DNA of 33,744 bases from Deltaproteobacteria bacterium (GTDB lineage Bacteria; Desulfobacterota; Desulfarculia; Adiutricales; Adiutricaceae), in NCBI GenBank assembly GCA_031264015.1, contig JAISET010000085.1, forward strand, positions 1 through 33,744, in the 5' to 3' direction. Of the stretch, positions 1-7,479 are shown piece after piece. The notes under the pieces are model-generated. The model was not told where the DNA came from. It searched no databases and worked only from the letters and a program-made list of their open reading frames with translations. A program made the position numbers and the translations under genes. Every line of letters starts with the position of its first letter. The stretch's first letter is position 1.

Positions 1-238
1 TTTTTTTCAGATTGTCCCTGATGTCGTCGGCCAGGGGCCTGGTGAAGGCGGTGAGGAGGAGGAGACGCTCACCTTTCCCGAGCCTGCCCGCCAGAAATTT
101 GGCCCGGTGCATGGCCGCCACGGTCTTGCCGGTCCCGGCCCCGCCCAGGACCCGGGTGGGGCCCGAGTAGTCGCGCTCGACCGGCGCCCTCTGGCGGGGG
201 CGCAGAAAAAGCCTCCACTTTTCCAGGGGCCCGCTCAT
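1..238 (-). CDS. UvrD-like superfamily I DNA helicase, N-terminal part (runs off left edge)
   Basis: Reading from the ATG at 238 towards position 1 gives a protein that starts MSGPLEKWRLFLRPRQRAPV and contains GGAGTGKT, a Walker A loop of the UvrD/Rep type, at about residues 34-41. It continues with AMHRAKFLA and then LLLLTAFTRPLADDI, which resembles helicase motif Ia. The family unwinds DNA 3' to 5' using ATP. In the UvrD-like relatives I recall with the 'FLxPxQRxxVERDYxGPxRVxGGAGTGKT' signature, this segment normally follows a longer N-terminal region. Here the frame upstream of the ATG stays open only to a TGA at 304-302. The gene may therefore be 5'-truncated, or may simply start here. 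The ATG overlaps the stop of a short upstream reading frame (ATGA), which suggests translational coupling. The rest lies outside the window. Confidence 0.7.
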   Translation of the reverse strand, partial: MSGPLEKWRLFLRPRQRAPVERDYSGPTRVLGGAGTGKTVAAMHRAKFLAGRLGKGERLLLLTAFTRPLADDIRDNLKK

Positions 239-381
239 GCTGTCTGCCCGGCTGTTATGCCTGGCGTTGCCGAGAAAGTAACGGACAGCACTCTCTTGGC
301 ATCAGAAAATGAGCGAAATTGATTGACAAAGTCTTGAGCTAAGCTAATTACCTCGGGTGAGGGGGAATAAATCCGCGCCAT
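235..381 (-). CDS. Short 48-residue reading frame coupled to the helicase start
   Basis: This frame has an ATG at 381-379 with GGAGG at 393-389, a well-spaced ribosome binding site. It ends in TGA at 237-235, overlapping the helicase ATG by four bases. The product begins MARIYSPSPEVISLAQDFVN. I do not recognise it. It may be a true leader or small partner gene, or the surviving 5' end of a longer helicase gene whose middle was lost. The good ribosome binding site supports translation; the short length and AT-richer composition leave the function open. Confidence 0.35.
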   Translation of the reverse strand: MARIYSPSPEVISLAQDFVNQFRSFSDAKRVLSVTFSATPGITAGQTA

Positions 382-440
382 TGGAACACCTCCATGGCAC
401 ATTATTCATTACTAACTTTTTGAATGCAAATTTGAATTAG

Positions 441-866
441 CCCATTAAAAGCACCGATTATTTTTACGGATGTCAAAAACCTATTGAGTTGCACCAAATT
501 TCATGCTTGGCCCCCAAAAAAACGGTTCATAATGTTGGCCGCCCCCTTGCCTCGACAGATGAAATGCTTAATTCTGCTATTTCATAGAAAAGAGGCAGTT
601 TTTTTACTTGATGTCAAAAACCCCTTGTGTTGCACCAAGTTTTATGCTTGGCAAAAAAAAGAAGCAATTTTTTTACCGAATGTCATAAACCTGTTGCGCT
701 GCACCAGAGTTTTATGCATGGCCCATAAAAAGCGCCGATTATTTTTATCGGACCTCAAAAACCTATTGCGCCGCGCCAGAGTTTTGTGCTGGCCCTAAAA
801 AGCGCCGATTACTTTTGCCGGACGTCAAAAACCCCTTGTGTCGCACCAGGGGTCTGTGCCTGGCCG
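441..866. repeat. Degenerate tandem array, about six units of ~70 bp
   Basis: The anchor GTCAAAAACC or a close variant occurs at 472, 613, 682, 754 and 824, giving spacings of 141, 69, 72 and 70 bp. This implies six units, with the second (about 515-585) too diverged to show the anchor. A typical unit is an A-run, GCGCCGATTATTTTTATCGG, the anchor, then TTGCGNNGCACCAGAGTTTTATGCTTGGCC. The first half forms a small stem-loop, CCGAT/ATCGG around a T-rich loop, best kept in the fourth unit. Units 3 to 5 are the most alike. A plus-strand frame crosses 484-798 only because the period is near a multiple of three; I do not believe it is a gene. The repeat and spacer layout is not that of a CRISPR. Confidence 0.85.
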
Positions 867-1227
867 AGGCGATTTCGCGGCCATGAAACACCAGCCGCCC
901 CCCGGTGCTAAAAGCGGACCGCCTCCCGGCTGCGGACGGCGAGACGGCCGGTCCGCCCCCCCCGGTCAGAACGACGCCCTTACGGACCGGCCGATTGAGA
1001 ATTGAGACATAATACTCGCTTTTTATCGTTATAGTTTCTTTATCCGCATAATATGCTATAATTATGCAACAGGAGTTGTCAGCCTGACGCCGGGTCACTT
1101 ATAACATCCTGATTTTTCTATTTTTCTTCAAAAGGGCGCCGAGGCGCCCGAGCCGCCCGGAAGGAGCCCCTCCCCGCCGCTGCCCGGACGGCGGAGCCTT
1201 GGAAACAGGCGGGACCCGGCCGAAAAA
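867..1227. other. Intergenic stretch with no gene seen
   Basis: The first part (867-1000) is GC-rich; the second (1000-1135) is AT-rich and contains TATAAT at 1057-1062 on the plus strand with only a weak TTTCTT 16 bp upstream. A minus-strand frame (1098-763) lacks any recognisable domain and runs into the repeat array. No RNA gene or terminator was recognised. Confidence 0.5.
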
Positions 1228-1263
1228 ACTAGACTTTGCCATGATAGTCTAGTAAGATATACA
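1228..1263 (+). promoter_or_regulatory. cheW promoter with embedded inverted repeat
   Basis: ACTAGACT (1228-1235) and AGTCTAGT (1246-1253) form a perfect 8 bp inverted repeat around a 10 bp centre. A sigma70-like promoter overlaps it: -35 TTGCCA at 1236-1241, a 16 bp spacer, and -10 TATACA at 1258-1263. Transcription would start near 1270, about 60 bp before the chosen cheW ATG. A dimeric regulator bound to the repeat would cover the -35 and spacer and could block RNA polymerase. The repeat could instead be incidental. Confidence 0.6.
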
Positions 1264-1328
1264 GGCCTTAACAAACAGGCCGACCCGTGATTCTTGAACT
1301 AACCGAACCAACCGGCTGGAGCCCCCAA

Positions 1329-1832
1329 ATGTCCGAAGCTGAACAAGTTCAAAAAAGCGACAACCAGTCTGTCTCGACCGAGAACGACGGCAAATACCTG
1401 ACCTTCCAACTGGCCGAGGAAGGCTACGGAATCGGCATTCTCAAAGTCAGGGAGATCATCGGCATGCTCCCGGTCACCCCCGTGCCCCAGACCCCGTCAT
1501 TTTTGAAGGGCGTCATCAACCTCCGCGGCCAGGTCATCCCCGTGGTGGACCTGCGCCTGAAGTTCGGGCTGCCGGAGGAGGAGTACACCGAGAGGACCTC
1601 CATCATCGTCGTCGAGGTCAAGGGGCTGACCAGCAACATCCCCATCGGCATCGTCGTCGACACCGTCTCCGAGGTCATCAACATCCAGTCCCACGAGATC
1701 GAGCCCGCCCCCGTCTTCGGCTCCACCATCGACATCAACTTCATCCTGGGCATGGCCAAGACCAACGACGGGGTCAAGATCTTGCTGAACATCGACTTCG
1801 TCCTCTCCGCCGAGGAGCTGGGGGCCATGTGA
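1329..1832 (+). CDS. cheW: CheW-type chemotaxis coupling protein
   Basis: This 167-residue protein is a single CheW domain, the adaptor that links CheA kinase to chemoreceptors at the inner membrane. Family signatures are clear: YLTFQLAEEGYGIGILKVREI near the start, then VINLRGQVIPVVDLRLKFGL, SIIVVEV, IGIVVDTVSEVI and a C-terminal ILLNIDFVL. The length is normal for a stand-alone CheW. I chose the ATG at 1329 because GGAG at 1318-1321 sits seven bases upstream; a GTG at 1287 would add 14 residues but has no ribosome binding site. It is monocistronic here, with no cheA, receptor or methylation genes nearby, so it must serve a system encoded elsewhere. Confidence 0.95.
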   Translation: MSEAEQVQKSDNQSVSTENDGKYLTFQLAEEGYGIGILKVREIIGMLPVTPVPQTPSFLKGVINLRGQVIPVVDLRLKFGLPEEEYTERTSIIVVEVKGLTSNIPIGIVVDTVSEVINIQSHEIEPAPVFGSTIDINFILGMAKTNDGVKILLNIDFVLSAEELGAM

Positions 1833-2290
1833 CCCCCCCGGGACCAAATTTCTCTTTCGTTGGTTGGCTTTAAACTTAAGTCAGCTGTTTTTTCTCGTTT
1901 TTTTAGATTTTATCCCATGACGGAAGCCCCGGCGCTTTCCGCGGGTTTTGTTTTCTTTTTTCGGCCCCCGGCCGGCACGGGCGGTAATTTAGTAAAATTA
2001 CCGTCCAAAGCGTCGCCCCGGGTCCCTTTTGACGTCGCTCCGGACCCCCTCCCGGGCCGCTCCGGCCGGCAGACGGCGCCCGCCCCCGCCAGGCTTCCTC
2101 CCGCACCAGCCGCCGACGCCCGGTCAGACCGGGGGGCGCCGCCCGGCCCCTCCCGGAGACTTTTTCCAAAAGACGCGGCCGAGGGCCGCCGCGCGGCCGC
2201 CAGCCGCCCTTCCCATCACGGCAAAGATCATCCGGCTGCCCGGGGGCGAAAAACCCTCCGGCCGGCAAGACGGAGGAACGTTTTTCCATC
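1833..2290. other. Intergenic region between cheW and the lipoprotein gene
   Basis: It holds a possible weak cheW terminator at about 1922-1958: a GC-rich imperfect hairpin around CCCCGG/CCGCGGG followed by several T-runs. The rest (2000-2270) is very GC-rich. Frames exist on both strands but none gives a recognisable protein. GGAGGA at 2273-2278 is the likely ribosome binding site of the next gene, with a somewhat long spacer of 12 bases. Confidence 0.45.
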
Positions 2291-3019
2291 ATGACGCGCA
2301 AAATCGCCAGCCTGCCCCTCATAGTTTTCGCCTGCTTTTCCTTAATCATGGGCGCCTGCGCCCCCCGCTACGAGTTCAAGGCCATCCCCATGCGGCCTCT
2401 GGACAACTATCCCAACAAGACCCAGTTTGCCGACGGGCGGGTCGGGGCCATGGCCTTTTTCAACGACGCCCAGGTGACCAAGACCTTCGGCTTCAATCTG
2501 AAAAAGGCCGGCGTCATCCCCGTCCAGGTGACCCTGCAGAACGACCAGGCCCAGGGCGGCCTCACGCTCAACAAAGCCGCCATGCTGGACGCCGACGGGC
2601 TTCTCTGGGAAGTGCTGCCCTCCAACGTCGTCTACCAGCGCATTAACGAGCACACCTCGGGCGGCCTCTCCGGCGAGCAGGGCCTCCGGCGCACGGCTCT
2701 GTGGGGCCTGGCCGGCGGCATCCTGGGCGCGGCCGTGGGCGTGGCCACCGGCACCTCGGTAGGCGAGGCGGCCGGCAAGGGCGCGGCCGTCGGGGCCGCC
2801 CTGGGCACCGTCTCGGCCATCGGCCAGAACTCCGTGGGCGACTCCGAGGAGGAAATCGTCAGGGACTTTTCATCCAGGTCCCTGGACCACGCCACCGTCG
2901 ACGCCGGCGAGCTGGCCAACGGCATGCTCTATTTTCCGTCCGAGGCCGGCAAGCCCGTCCGGCTCAACCTGACCGTCACCGGCCAGTCCGGCGCCCAGCA
3001 GCTTGAGCTCCCCCTATGA
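2291..3019 (+). CDS. Glycine-zipper lipoprotein ahead of the Mla-like operon
   Basis: This is a 242-residue predicted lipoprotein. Its signal peptide (MTRKIASLPLIVFACFSLIM) ends in a lipobox-like MGAC, which would make Cys23 the lipidated residue. A soluble domain (about 24-130) follows with no family I can name. Residues 134-175 form a Gly/Ala stretch (GLAGGILGAAVGVATGTSVG and beyond) of the glycine-zipper kind, able to insert in or associate with a membrane. A short C-terminal beta-type domain ends the protein. The stop codon overlaps the next reading frame, so it probably belongs to the same transcript as the permease, pseudo-ATPase and MCE genes. A role in envelope lipid handling is inferred from position only. 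Confidence 0.75.
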   Translation: MTRKIASLPLIVFACFSLIMGACAPRYEFKAIPMRPLDNYPNKTQFADGRVGAMAFFNDAQVTKTFGFNLKKAGVIPVQVTLQNDQAQGGLTLNKAAMLDADGLLWEVLPSNVVYQRINEHTSGGLSGEQGLRRTALWGLAGGILGAAVGVATGTSVGEAAGKGAAVGAALGTVSAIGQNSVGDSEEEIVRDFSSRSLDHATVDAGELANGMLYFPSEAGKPVRLNLTVTGQSGAQQLELPL

Positions 3020-4022
3020 CAAACCGGCCCCGGGGGCGGCGCCGAGCCCCCCCGCCCCCGGCGGCCCCCCCCGCGGCCTGGCCGGGCCCGGCGGCGCCCC
3101 CGACCCGCCCGGGCCCGACGACGCCCCCGACCCGCCCGGGTCCGACCGCGCCTTCGAGGAGGCCGGGCCGGTCCCGGGGGAGTCCCGCCCCCCGGACGCG
3201 GGCTCCGGCGGCGGGCTCGGCCGGCTGCATTTCGTCCTGGGCTGGACGGGCCGGATCTGCTTCGTCTGGGTCCGGCGGCGCGTCGACCAGGCCTCCTTCT
3301 TGGGGCGGCTGTACATGGTGGGCCTGCGGGGCCTGGCCGGAGGCTCGGCGCAGCGCAGGCTGGTCCGCAAGCTGACCCTCCTCCAGGTCCTGGAGATCTT
3401 CAAGAGAACCTTCGTCCCCCTGTCCATCTTCGGGCTGATGATGGGCGTCCTCTGGACGGTCATCTGGTTCGACGTCCTCGCCAACGTCCCCGGCTCCTCC
3501 ATGCTGGCCTCGCTTCTGATCTCCGTCCACCTCCAGGAGATCACGCCGATTCTAACCAACATGTGCCTGGTCATGGCCTACTGCGGGCCCATGACTTTGG
3601 ACCTGGGGCTGAAGAAATGTTCCGGGGAGTTCGAGACCATGGTCCTCCAGGGCATCGCCCCGGAGCACGCGCTGGCCTGGCCGCGGCTCGCGGCCCTGGT
3701 GCTGAGCTACCCCGGCCTCATGCTGGTCATCAACCTGGCCTCTTTTCTGGGGGCCTACTGGGGCATCGCCAGGGCCATCGACCTGCCGGTGGTGGAGTTT
3801 TTGAACGACCTCTATCTGGCCGTCGAGCCCTACAATATGTTCATCCTTTTCGTCAAGGTGGTCCTGATCGGCTCCATCATGGGCTTCTACTGCCTCTACT
3901 ACGGCTTCCAGGCCCCAGTCGGCGGCTACGGGCGGTGCCCCTACCTGACCAGGCGCGGCATGGTCGAGGCCTTCTTTTACAGCACCTTCGCCGAGGTGAT
4001 GGTCACCGTCCTCTACGCCTGA
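3003..4022 (+). CDS. Divergent MlaE-like ABC permease
   Basis: The frame encodes up to 339 residues. The first ~75 are a Pro/Gly/Ala-rich disordered segment, and the rest (from about RLHFVLGWTGR) is an MlaE-family permease of normal size with several membrane segments. Family-like features are the amphipathic helix before the first membrane segment, HLQEITPILTNMCLVMAYCGP, and EFETMVLQGIAPEHALAWPR, which matches the family's EQIDALEVMG-P-LVVPR loop. MlaE dimers form the inner-membrane core of phospholipid transporters with MCE proteins. The start is uncertain: the frame has no early ATG. TTG at 3003 overlaps the previous gene by 17 bases and has no clear ribosome binding site, while an ATG at 3016 lies in another frame. 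The next in-frame ATG (3316) would cut into the conserved region. Confidence 0.8.
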   Translation: MSSPYDKPAPGAAPSPPAPGGPPRGLAGPGGAPDPPGPDDAPDPPGSDRAFEEAGPVPGESRPPDAGSGGGLGRLHFVLGWTGRICFVWVRRRVDQASFLGRLYMVGLRGLAGGSAQRRLVRKLTLLQVLEIFKRTFVPLSIFGLMMGVLWTVIWFDVLANVPGSSMLASLLISVHLQEITPILTNMCLVMAYCGPMTLDLGLKKCSGEFETMVLQGIAPEHALAWPRLAALVLSYPGLMLVINLASFLGAYWGIARAIDLPVVEFLNDLYLAVEPYNMFILFVKVVLIGSIMGFYCLYYGFQAPVGGYGRCPYLTRRGMVEAFFYSTFAEVMVTVLYA

Positions 4023-4052
4023 GAATTTCCCAAAAACCCCGGAGTTTCGCCG

Positions 4053-4913
4053 ATGACCGGACCGTCCGACATGTCCCCGCCGCAAGACCCCCTCCCGGGA
4101 CCAGACGGCCCGGGCCCGGTCGTCGGGCCCGACCATGACGCCGGCCGGGACCAAGGCGGCTGGCCCTCCGTCGCCGGCGGCAGGGGGGACGGCGGGCCCG
4201 GGGACAAGCCCGCGGCGTTCCTCTGGCGGGACTTGCGGCTCGCCGGCCGGTCCGGGACCTGCGCCCCCCCCGACCTGGAGGTCCGGCCGGGGGAGCTGGT
4301 GCTGGCGACGCATCCGGACGCGGTAATTTTACGGAAACTCGCGGGGGTCGCCTCCGGCCAGGAGGCCCCGGCGGCGGGCGTCGTTCTCTGGAGGGGCGAG
4401 AAGCCGCCCCCCGAGGACAGCTACCACCGGCGGCTGGGCTTTTATCGGGGAGTCGCCCGCCTGGGCGGGAACAGCAGGCTGCTGGGGGGCCTGACCCTTT
4501 TACAAATCATGTGTTTGGAACTAGAATATAACCGCGGCCTGGACGGGCGGCAGGCCCGCGCCGAGGTCCTCGGCTGCCTTTGGGAGCTGGGTCTGACCCG
4601 GCTGGCCGACGCCGGCCCCTCCGAACTGGCCGGCCCCGGCGGCCGCCCCGCCCTGCTGGCCCTGGCTTTGATCAGAAGACCCGGATTTTTCGTGTTCGAA
4701 AGGCCGCTCTCTTTTTTGGGGCCGGAGTTTTTCGCGGCGGCCTGGCGGGTCGTCGGGCGCTCGGCCAAACGCCTGGGCCAGGGCGCGCTGGCCCTCGACC
4801 TGCCGGACGCGGACTACCCGCCGGGCGCCTTCGACCGGGCCGCCTTCGACCGGGCCGCCTTCGACCGTGCCGCCTTCCAGGGGGGCCCGGGCCTTCGACC
4901 CGGCCCCGCCTGA
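4053..4913 (+). CDS. ABC-ATPase-like subunit with catalytic motifs lost
   Basis: This 286-residue protein sits where the MlaF ATPase belongs, between an MlaE-like and an MlaD-like gene, and keeps the ABC-ATPase layout: VRPGELVL at 78-84, a Q-loop region near 128-150, PSELAG at 189-194, and the Walker B strand at 211-218. The catalytic residues are gone. The Walker A loop reads ATHPDAVILRK (85-95) with no GxxGxGKST; the signature LSGGQ reads LAGPG; Walker B plus catalytic Glu reads FFVFERP instead of LLLLDEP; and no switch histidine is seen near 246-252. The frame is intact and starts at an ATG with GGAG eight bases upstream. The first ~50 residues are disordered, and the C-terminus carries FDRAA repeated three times. 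I infer a non-hydrolysing structural subunit. Confidence 0.8.
   Translation: MTGPSDMSPPQDPLPGPDGPGPVVGPDHDAGRDQGGWPSVAGGRGDGGPGDKPAAFLWRDLRLAGRSGTCAPPDLEVRPGELVLATHPDAVILRKLAGVASGQEAPAAGVVLWRGEKPPPEDSYHRRLGFYRGVARLGGNSRLLGGLTLLQIMCLELEYNRGLDGRQARAEVLGCLWELGLTRLADAGPSELAGPGGRPALLALALIRRPGFFVFERPLSFLGPEFFAAAWRVVGRSAKRLGQGALALDLPDADYPPGAFDRAAFDRAAFDRAAFQGGPGLRPGPA
4827..4878 (+). repeat. 15 bp in-frame tandem repeat at the C-terminus of the pseudo-ATPase gene
   Basis: GCCTTCGACCGGGCC begins at 4827, 4842 and 4857 (the last with one base change), followed by a partial fourth copy. Each unit encodes AFDRA in frame. Confidence 0.85.
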
Positions 4914-4924
4914 CGGTGAGTGAG

Positions 4925-5836
4925 ATGAGACTGCCCTACTCCGCGGCCGAGAAAATGGCCGGCCTGATTTTGTTCGTCTGCTTCGGGCTGATTCTCGCGG
5001 CCATGATCCTGGTGGGCGTCGGCAAGGACTGGTTTCAGAGCTACACCAACTATTTCGCCTTCTACCACGAGGGCTACGGCATCCTGCCGGGGGTCAAGGT
5101 CAAGTTTCTGCAGACCGACATCGGCCGGGTGGAGAGGCTCGAGATCACCCGGACCGACAACGTCAAGTTCTACCTGACCATCCAGAGCGAGTTCGCCCCC
5201 AGAATCAAGGGCGACAGCCTGGCCAACATCCGCAGCCCCACGCTCATCGGCAAGGAATACATCGAGATCACCCCCGGCTCCGCCCAGAGCCTGCCCGTCC
5301 CCCCCGACGGCCAGATCCCGGCCGAGGACCCCAAGACCGTCGACGACGTCATCGCCTCCCTGCAGTTCGAGGAGCGTCTCAAGGACTTCGAGGTGATCAT
5401 GAACAACCTGGCCAGTCTGACCAGGCAGCTCCAGGACCCCCAGGGGCCCATCCTGGGCACCATGGACAACCTCAAAAGGGTGACCGGGCAGGTGGCCGCC
5501 GGCGAGGGCCTGGTGGGCCAGCTGTTCACCAAGGACGACGCCTACAACGAGCTTTTGTCCATACTCAGGGAGCTCCGGGGGGTCAGCGAGAGCATCAACG
5601 AGTCGGCGGCCATCCTCAAAAAGGACATCCCCAACGTCACCGGCAAGATCGACCAGATTTTAAACCAGGTCGAGACCGGCACCAGATCGCTGCCCGAGGT
5701 CGCCCGCGGGGCCAGGGAGGGCATCAGGGACGTCAACCAGGTCCTCGACTCCGTCAAGCGCAACTTTTTGATCCGCGGCAACCTGACCCCGGACCAGCCC
5801 CCCGACGCCCTGACCCTGCCGGCCAGGAACCGCTGA
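4925..5836 (+). CDS. MlaD-like MCE-domain lipid-transport protein
   Basis: This 303-residue protein has one N-terminal membrane anchor (about 11-32), then an MCE domain (about 38-115) with GYGILPGVKVKFLQTDIGRV, matching the family's 'G(L)xxGxxVxxxGxxVGxV' strand pattern, and IRSPTLIGKEYIEITPG. The remainder is mainly helical, with heptad-like segments near 150-280 that may form the periplasmic needle or collar. MCE proteins assemble as hexamers on an MlaE-type permease and shuttle lipids across the periplasm. It follows the pseudo-ATPase by 11 bases; GGTGAG upstream of the ATG at 4925 can serve as ribosome binding site, and an in-frame GTG at 4916 is an alternative start. No MlaC or MlaB homologue is nearby. 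Confidence 0.9.
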   Translation: MRLPYSAAEKMAGLILFVCFGLILAAMILVGVGKDWFQSYTNYFAFYHEGYGILPGVKVKFLQTDIGRVERLEITRTDNVKFYLTIQSEFAPRIKGDSLANIRSPTLIGKEYIEITPGSAQSLPVPPDGQIPAEDPKTVDDVIASLQFEERLKDFEVIMNNLASLTRQLQDPQGPILGTMDNLKRVTGQVAAGEGLVGQLFTKDDAYNELLSILRELRGVSESINESAAILKKDIPNVTGKIDQILNQVETGTRSLPEVARGAREGIRDVNQVLDSVKRNFLIRGNLTPDQPPDALTLPARNR

Positions 5837-6002
5837 GGGGAGGAAATTTTCGCCCGCGCGCGGCTTGATTTTCACCCGGGCGCGGCGGGTTTTTTTCCCG
5901 CCTCGGGACAATATTTTTCACTCGGGCGGACGTCGGGCCGGCCCGAGTTTCCGCCATTTTCACTTGGCCGGCATTGTTGAAATTTTTTACCGGGGTGACG
6001 GC

Positions 6003-7046
6003 ATGAGGACGCTCGGACGGAAAGAAAAGACGGGAAAGACGAGGAGGACGCGCGGGACGGAAAAGGCGCCCAAACTTTTCCCGCGCCTGATCTCCCCGCC
6101 GGTCCGGCTCGTCCTGCCGCTGCTTCTCGTCGTGCCGATGCTGCTGGCCGCCTGCGGGGGGCCCATGCCGCCCGTCGACCCCTTCCATCTGGGCGAGGCC
6201 AAGGACGCCCTGGGCCGCGGCAACCACTGGTTCCAGAGGGGCTGCTTCGCCGAGGCGGACAGATATTTCGAGCTGGGGCTGGAGCAGGCCAGGCTGGCCG
6301 ACGACGTCCCCCTGATCGTCAAGGCCCTCAACGCCAGGGGGGCGGCCCTCCTGGCAGGCGGCCGCTTAAACCCGGCGGCCCTGTCCCTGGAGCAGGCCCT
6401 GGAGCTCTCCGACGCCGACCCGGCCCGCCCCGAGTTCGACAGCGTCCTGGGGAACCTGGGGCTGCTGGCCCTGAAGGCCGGCCGCCCCGACGACGCCAAA
6501 GAGCTCTGGGGGCAGGCGGCCCGCGCGGCCGCGGCCTCCGGCCTCAACCCCGTCCTCTATCACTGCAACCTGGCCCGCCTGGCCAGATCGTCGGGCGACG
6601 ACCGGGCCTTCAGGGAGCAGACGGCGCTGGCCGTCGCCGGCCTGGCCTCCGAGCCCGCCCCCGCCGAGTCCTCCGCGGCCGACGCCTACAGCCTGGCGGC
6701 CTTGGTCGCCCTGGCCGACGGCGACGACCTGGGCGCCGAGACCTATCTCGACCTGGCCCTGCGGCTGGACAGAAAAAACGAGAACCAGAGGGGCCTGGCC
6801 CAGGACCTCGACGCCCTGGCGGGTCTGCAGGCCAAAAGCGGCCGCCCCGCCGAGGCCGCCGCCAGCCTTGACCGGGCCTTCTACCTCTGGGCCGCCCTGG
6901 GCGAGAGGCCCAGTCTGGCCGCCACCCTGGCCCGGCTCGAAGCTCTGAGCAAGGAGACCGGGCACCCGAAAAGCGTCGCCGAGTACCAAAAAATATACCG
7001 CAGCCCCTCCTCCTTCGACCCCATCAACCGCCAGTGCCCCTACTGA
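6003..7046 (+). CDS. TPR-repeat lipoprotein
   Basis: The 347-residue product has a basic N-terminus, a hydrophobic segment ending in LLAAC (Cys51 as lipidation site), and an all-helical body of degenerate TPR units, for example AKDALGRGNHWFQRGCFAEA, ALNARGAALLAGGRLNPAAL and LGNLGLLALKAGRPDDAKEL. TPR lipoproteins act as scaffolds in envelope complexes; no partner can be read from the sequence. It lies 166 bp after the MCE gene on the same strand and may be the last gene of that transcript. A hairpin GGCGGG-T7-CCCGCC at 5884-5902 lies in between but has no trailing T-run. The ATG at 6003 is chosen for the lipoprotein signal; the 50 residues before the lipidation cysteine are unusually long, and the ribosome binding site (GGGGTGA) is close to the start. 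Confidence 0.75.
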   Translation: MRTLGRKEKTGKTRRTRGTEKAPKLFPRLISPPVRLVLPLLLVVPMLLAACGGPMPPVDPFHLGEAKDALGRGNHWFQRGCFAEADRYFELGLEQARLADDVPLIVKALNARGAALLAGGRLNPAALSLEQALELSDADPARPEFDSVLGNLGLLALKAGRPDDAKELWGQAARAAAASGLNPVLYHCNLARLARSSGDDRAFREQTALAVAGLASEPAPAESSAADAYSLAALVALADGDDLGAETYLDLALRLDRKNENQRGLAQDLDALAGLQAKSGRPAEAAASLDRAFYLWAALGERPSLAATLARLEALSKETGHPKSVAEYQKIYRSPSSFDPINRQCPY

Positions 7047-7479
7047 CGCGGACGGCCGGGCTTTCGCCGGTCTTGTCCGGCTGATTGGACGAAAAATAGT
7101 CCCCTCCCCCGACCTGTCCGCCTTCCCCGACATAAACCCGCCTCCCGCCGGACAAGCCCGCCGGCCCCGCGTCACGCGCGCGGGTCCTCCCCGCCCGACG
7201 CCTCCCCTCCCGGGACGCCCGCCCCGCCGCCCGCGCCTCCTCCGTTCGCCGGGAGGGACGAGATGACGACGGCGCCGGCCAGGCCCGTCGTCCGACCGAT
7301 AATCTCGCGTCCTCCCGCCGGCCGGGGAACGGGCGAGGCGGCCGGGCGCGCCTTGCGGGCCCGGACAAAAACCGCGGCGGACGAAAAGACGGGAGGAGCG
7401 GAGGAAGCCGGGGAGGCGGGGAAGACAAAAGAAAAAGAAGAGGCGGGGGGGACGGGGGAGGAGGAACGGACGAGCCCGG
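7047..7479. other. Convergent intergenic region
   Basis: This lies between the 3' ends of the TPR lipoprotein (plus) and the AbrB-family gene (minus). It is very GC-rich, with Ala/Glu/Lys-type low-complexity frames at 7263-7544, none recognisable. I see no clear hairpin plus T-run terminator for either gene. Confidence 0.4.

Noticed and set aside
484-798. 104-residue plus-strand frame with repeating CTKFYAW/KKRRLFL-like segments
   Set aside because: It follows the ~70 bp DNA repeat exactly, has no ribosome binding site, and its opening reflects the near-multiple-of-three period.
441-866. Possible CRISPR array
   Set aside because: Units are ~70 bp, degenerate along their whole length and contiguous, with no unique spacers and no cas genes nearby.
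763-1098. 111-residue minus-strand frame upstream of cheW
   Set aside because: No recognisable domain; the C-terminal half is the reverse of the repeat array and no ribosome binding site is evident.
5884-5902. GGCGGG-T7-CCCGCC hairpin as a terminator after the MCE gene
   Set aside because: The T-run is in the loop and no T-run follows the stem, so standard termination is unlikely.
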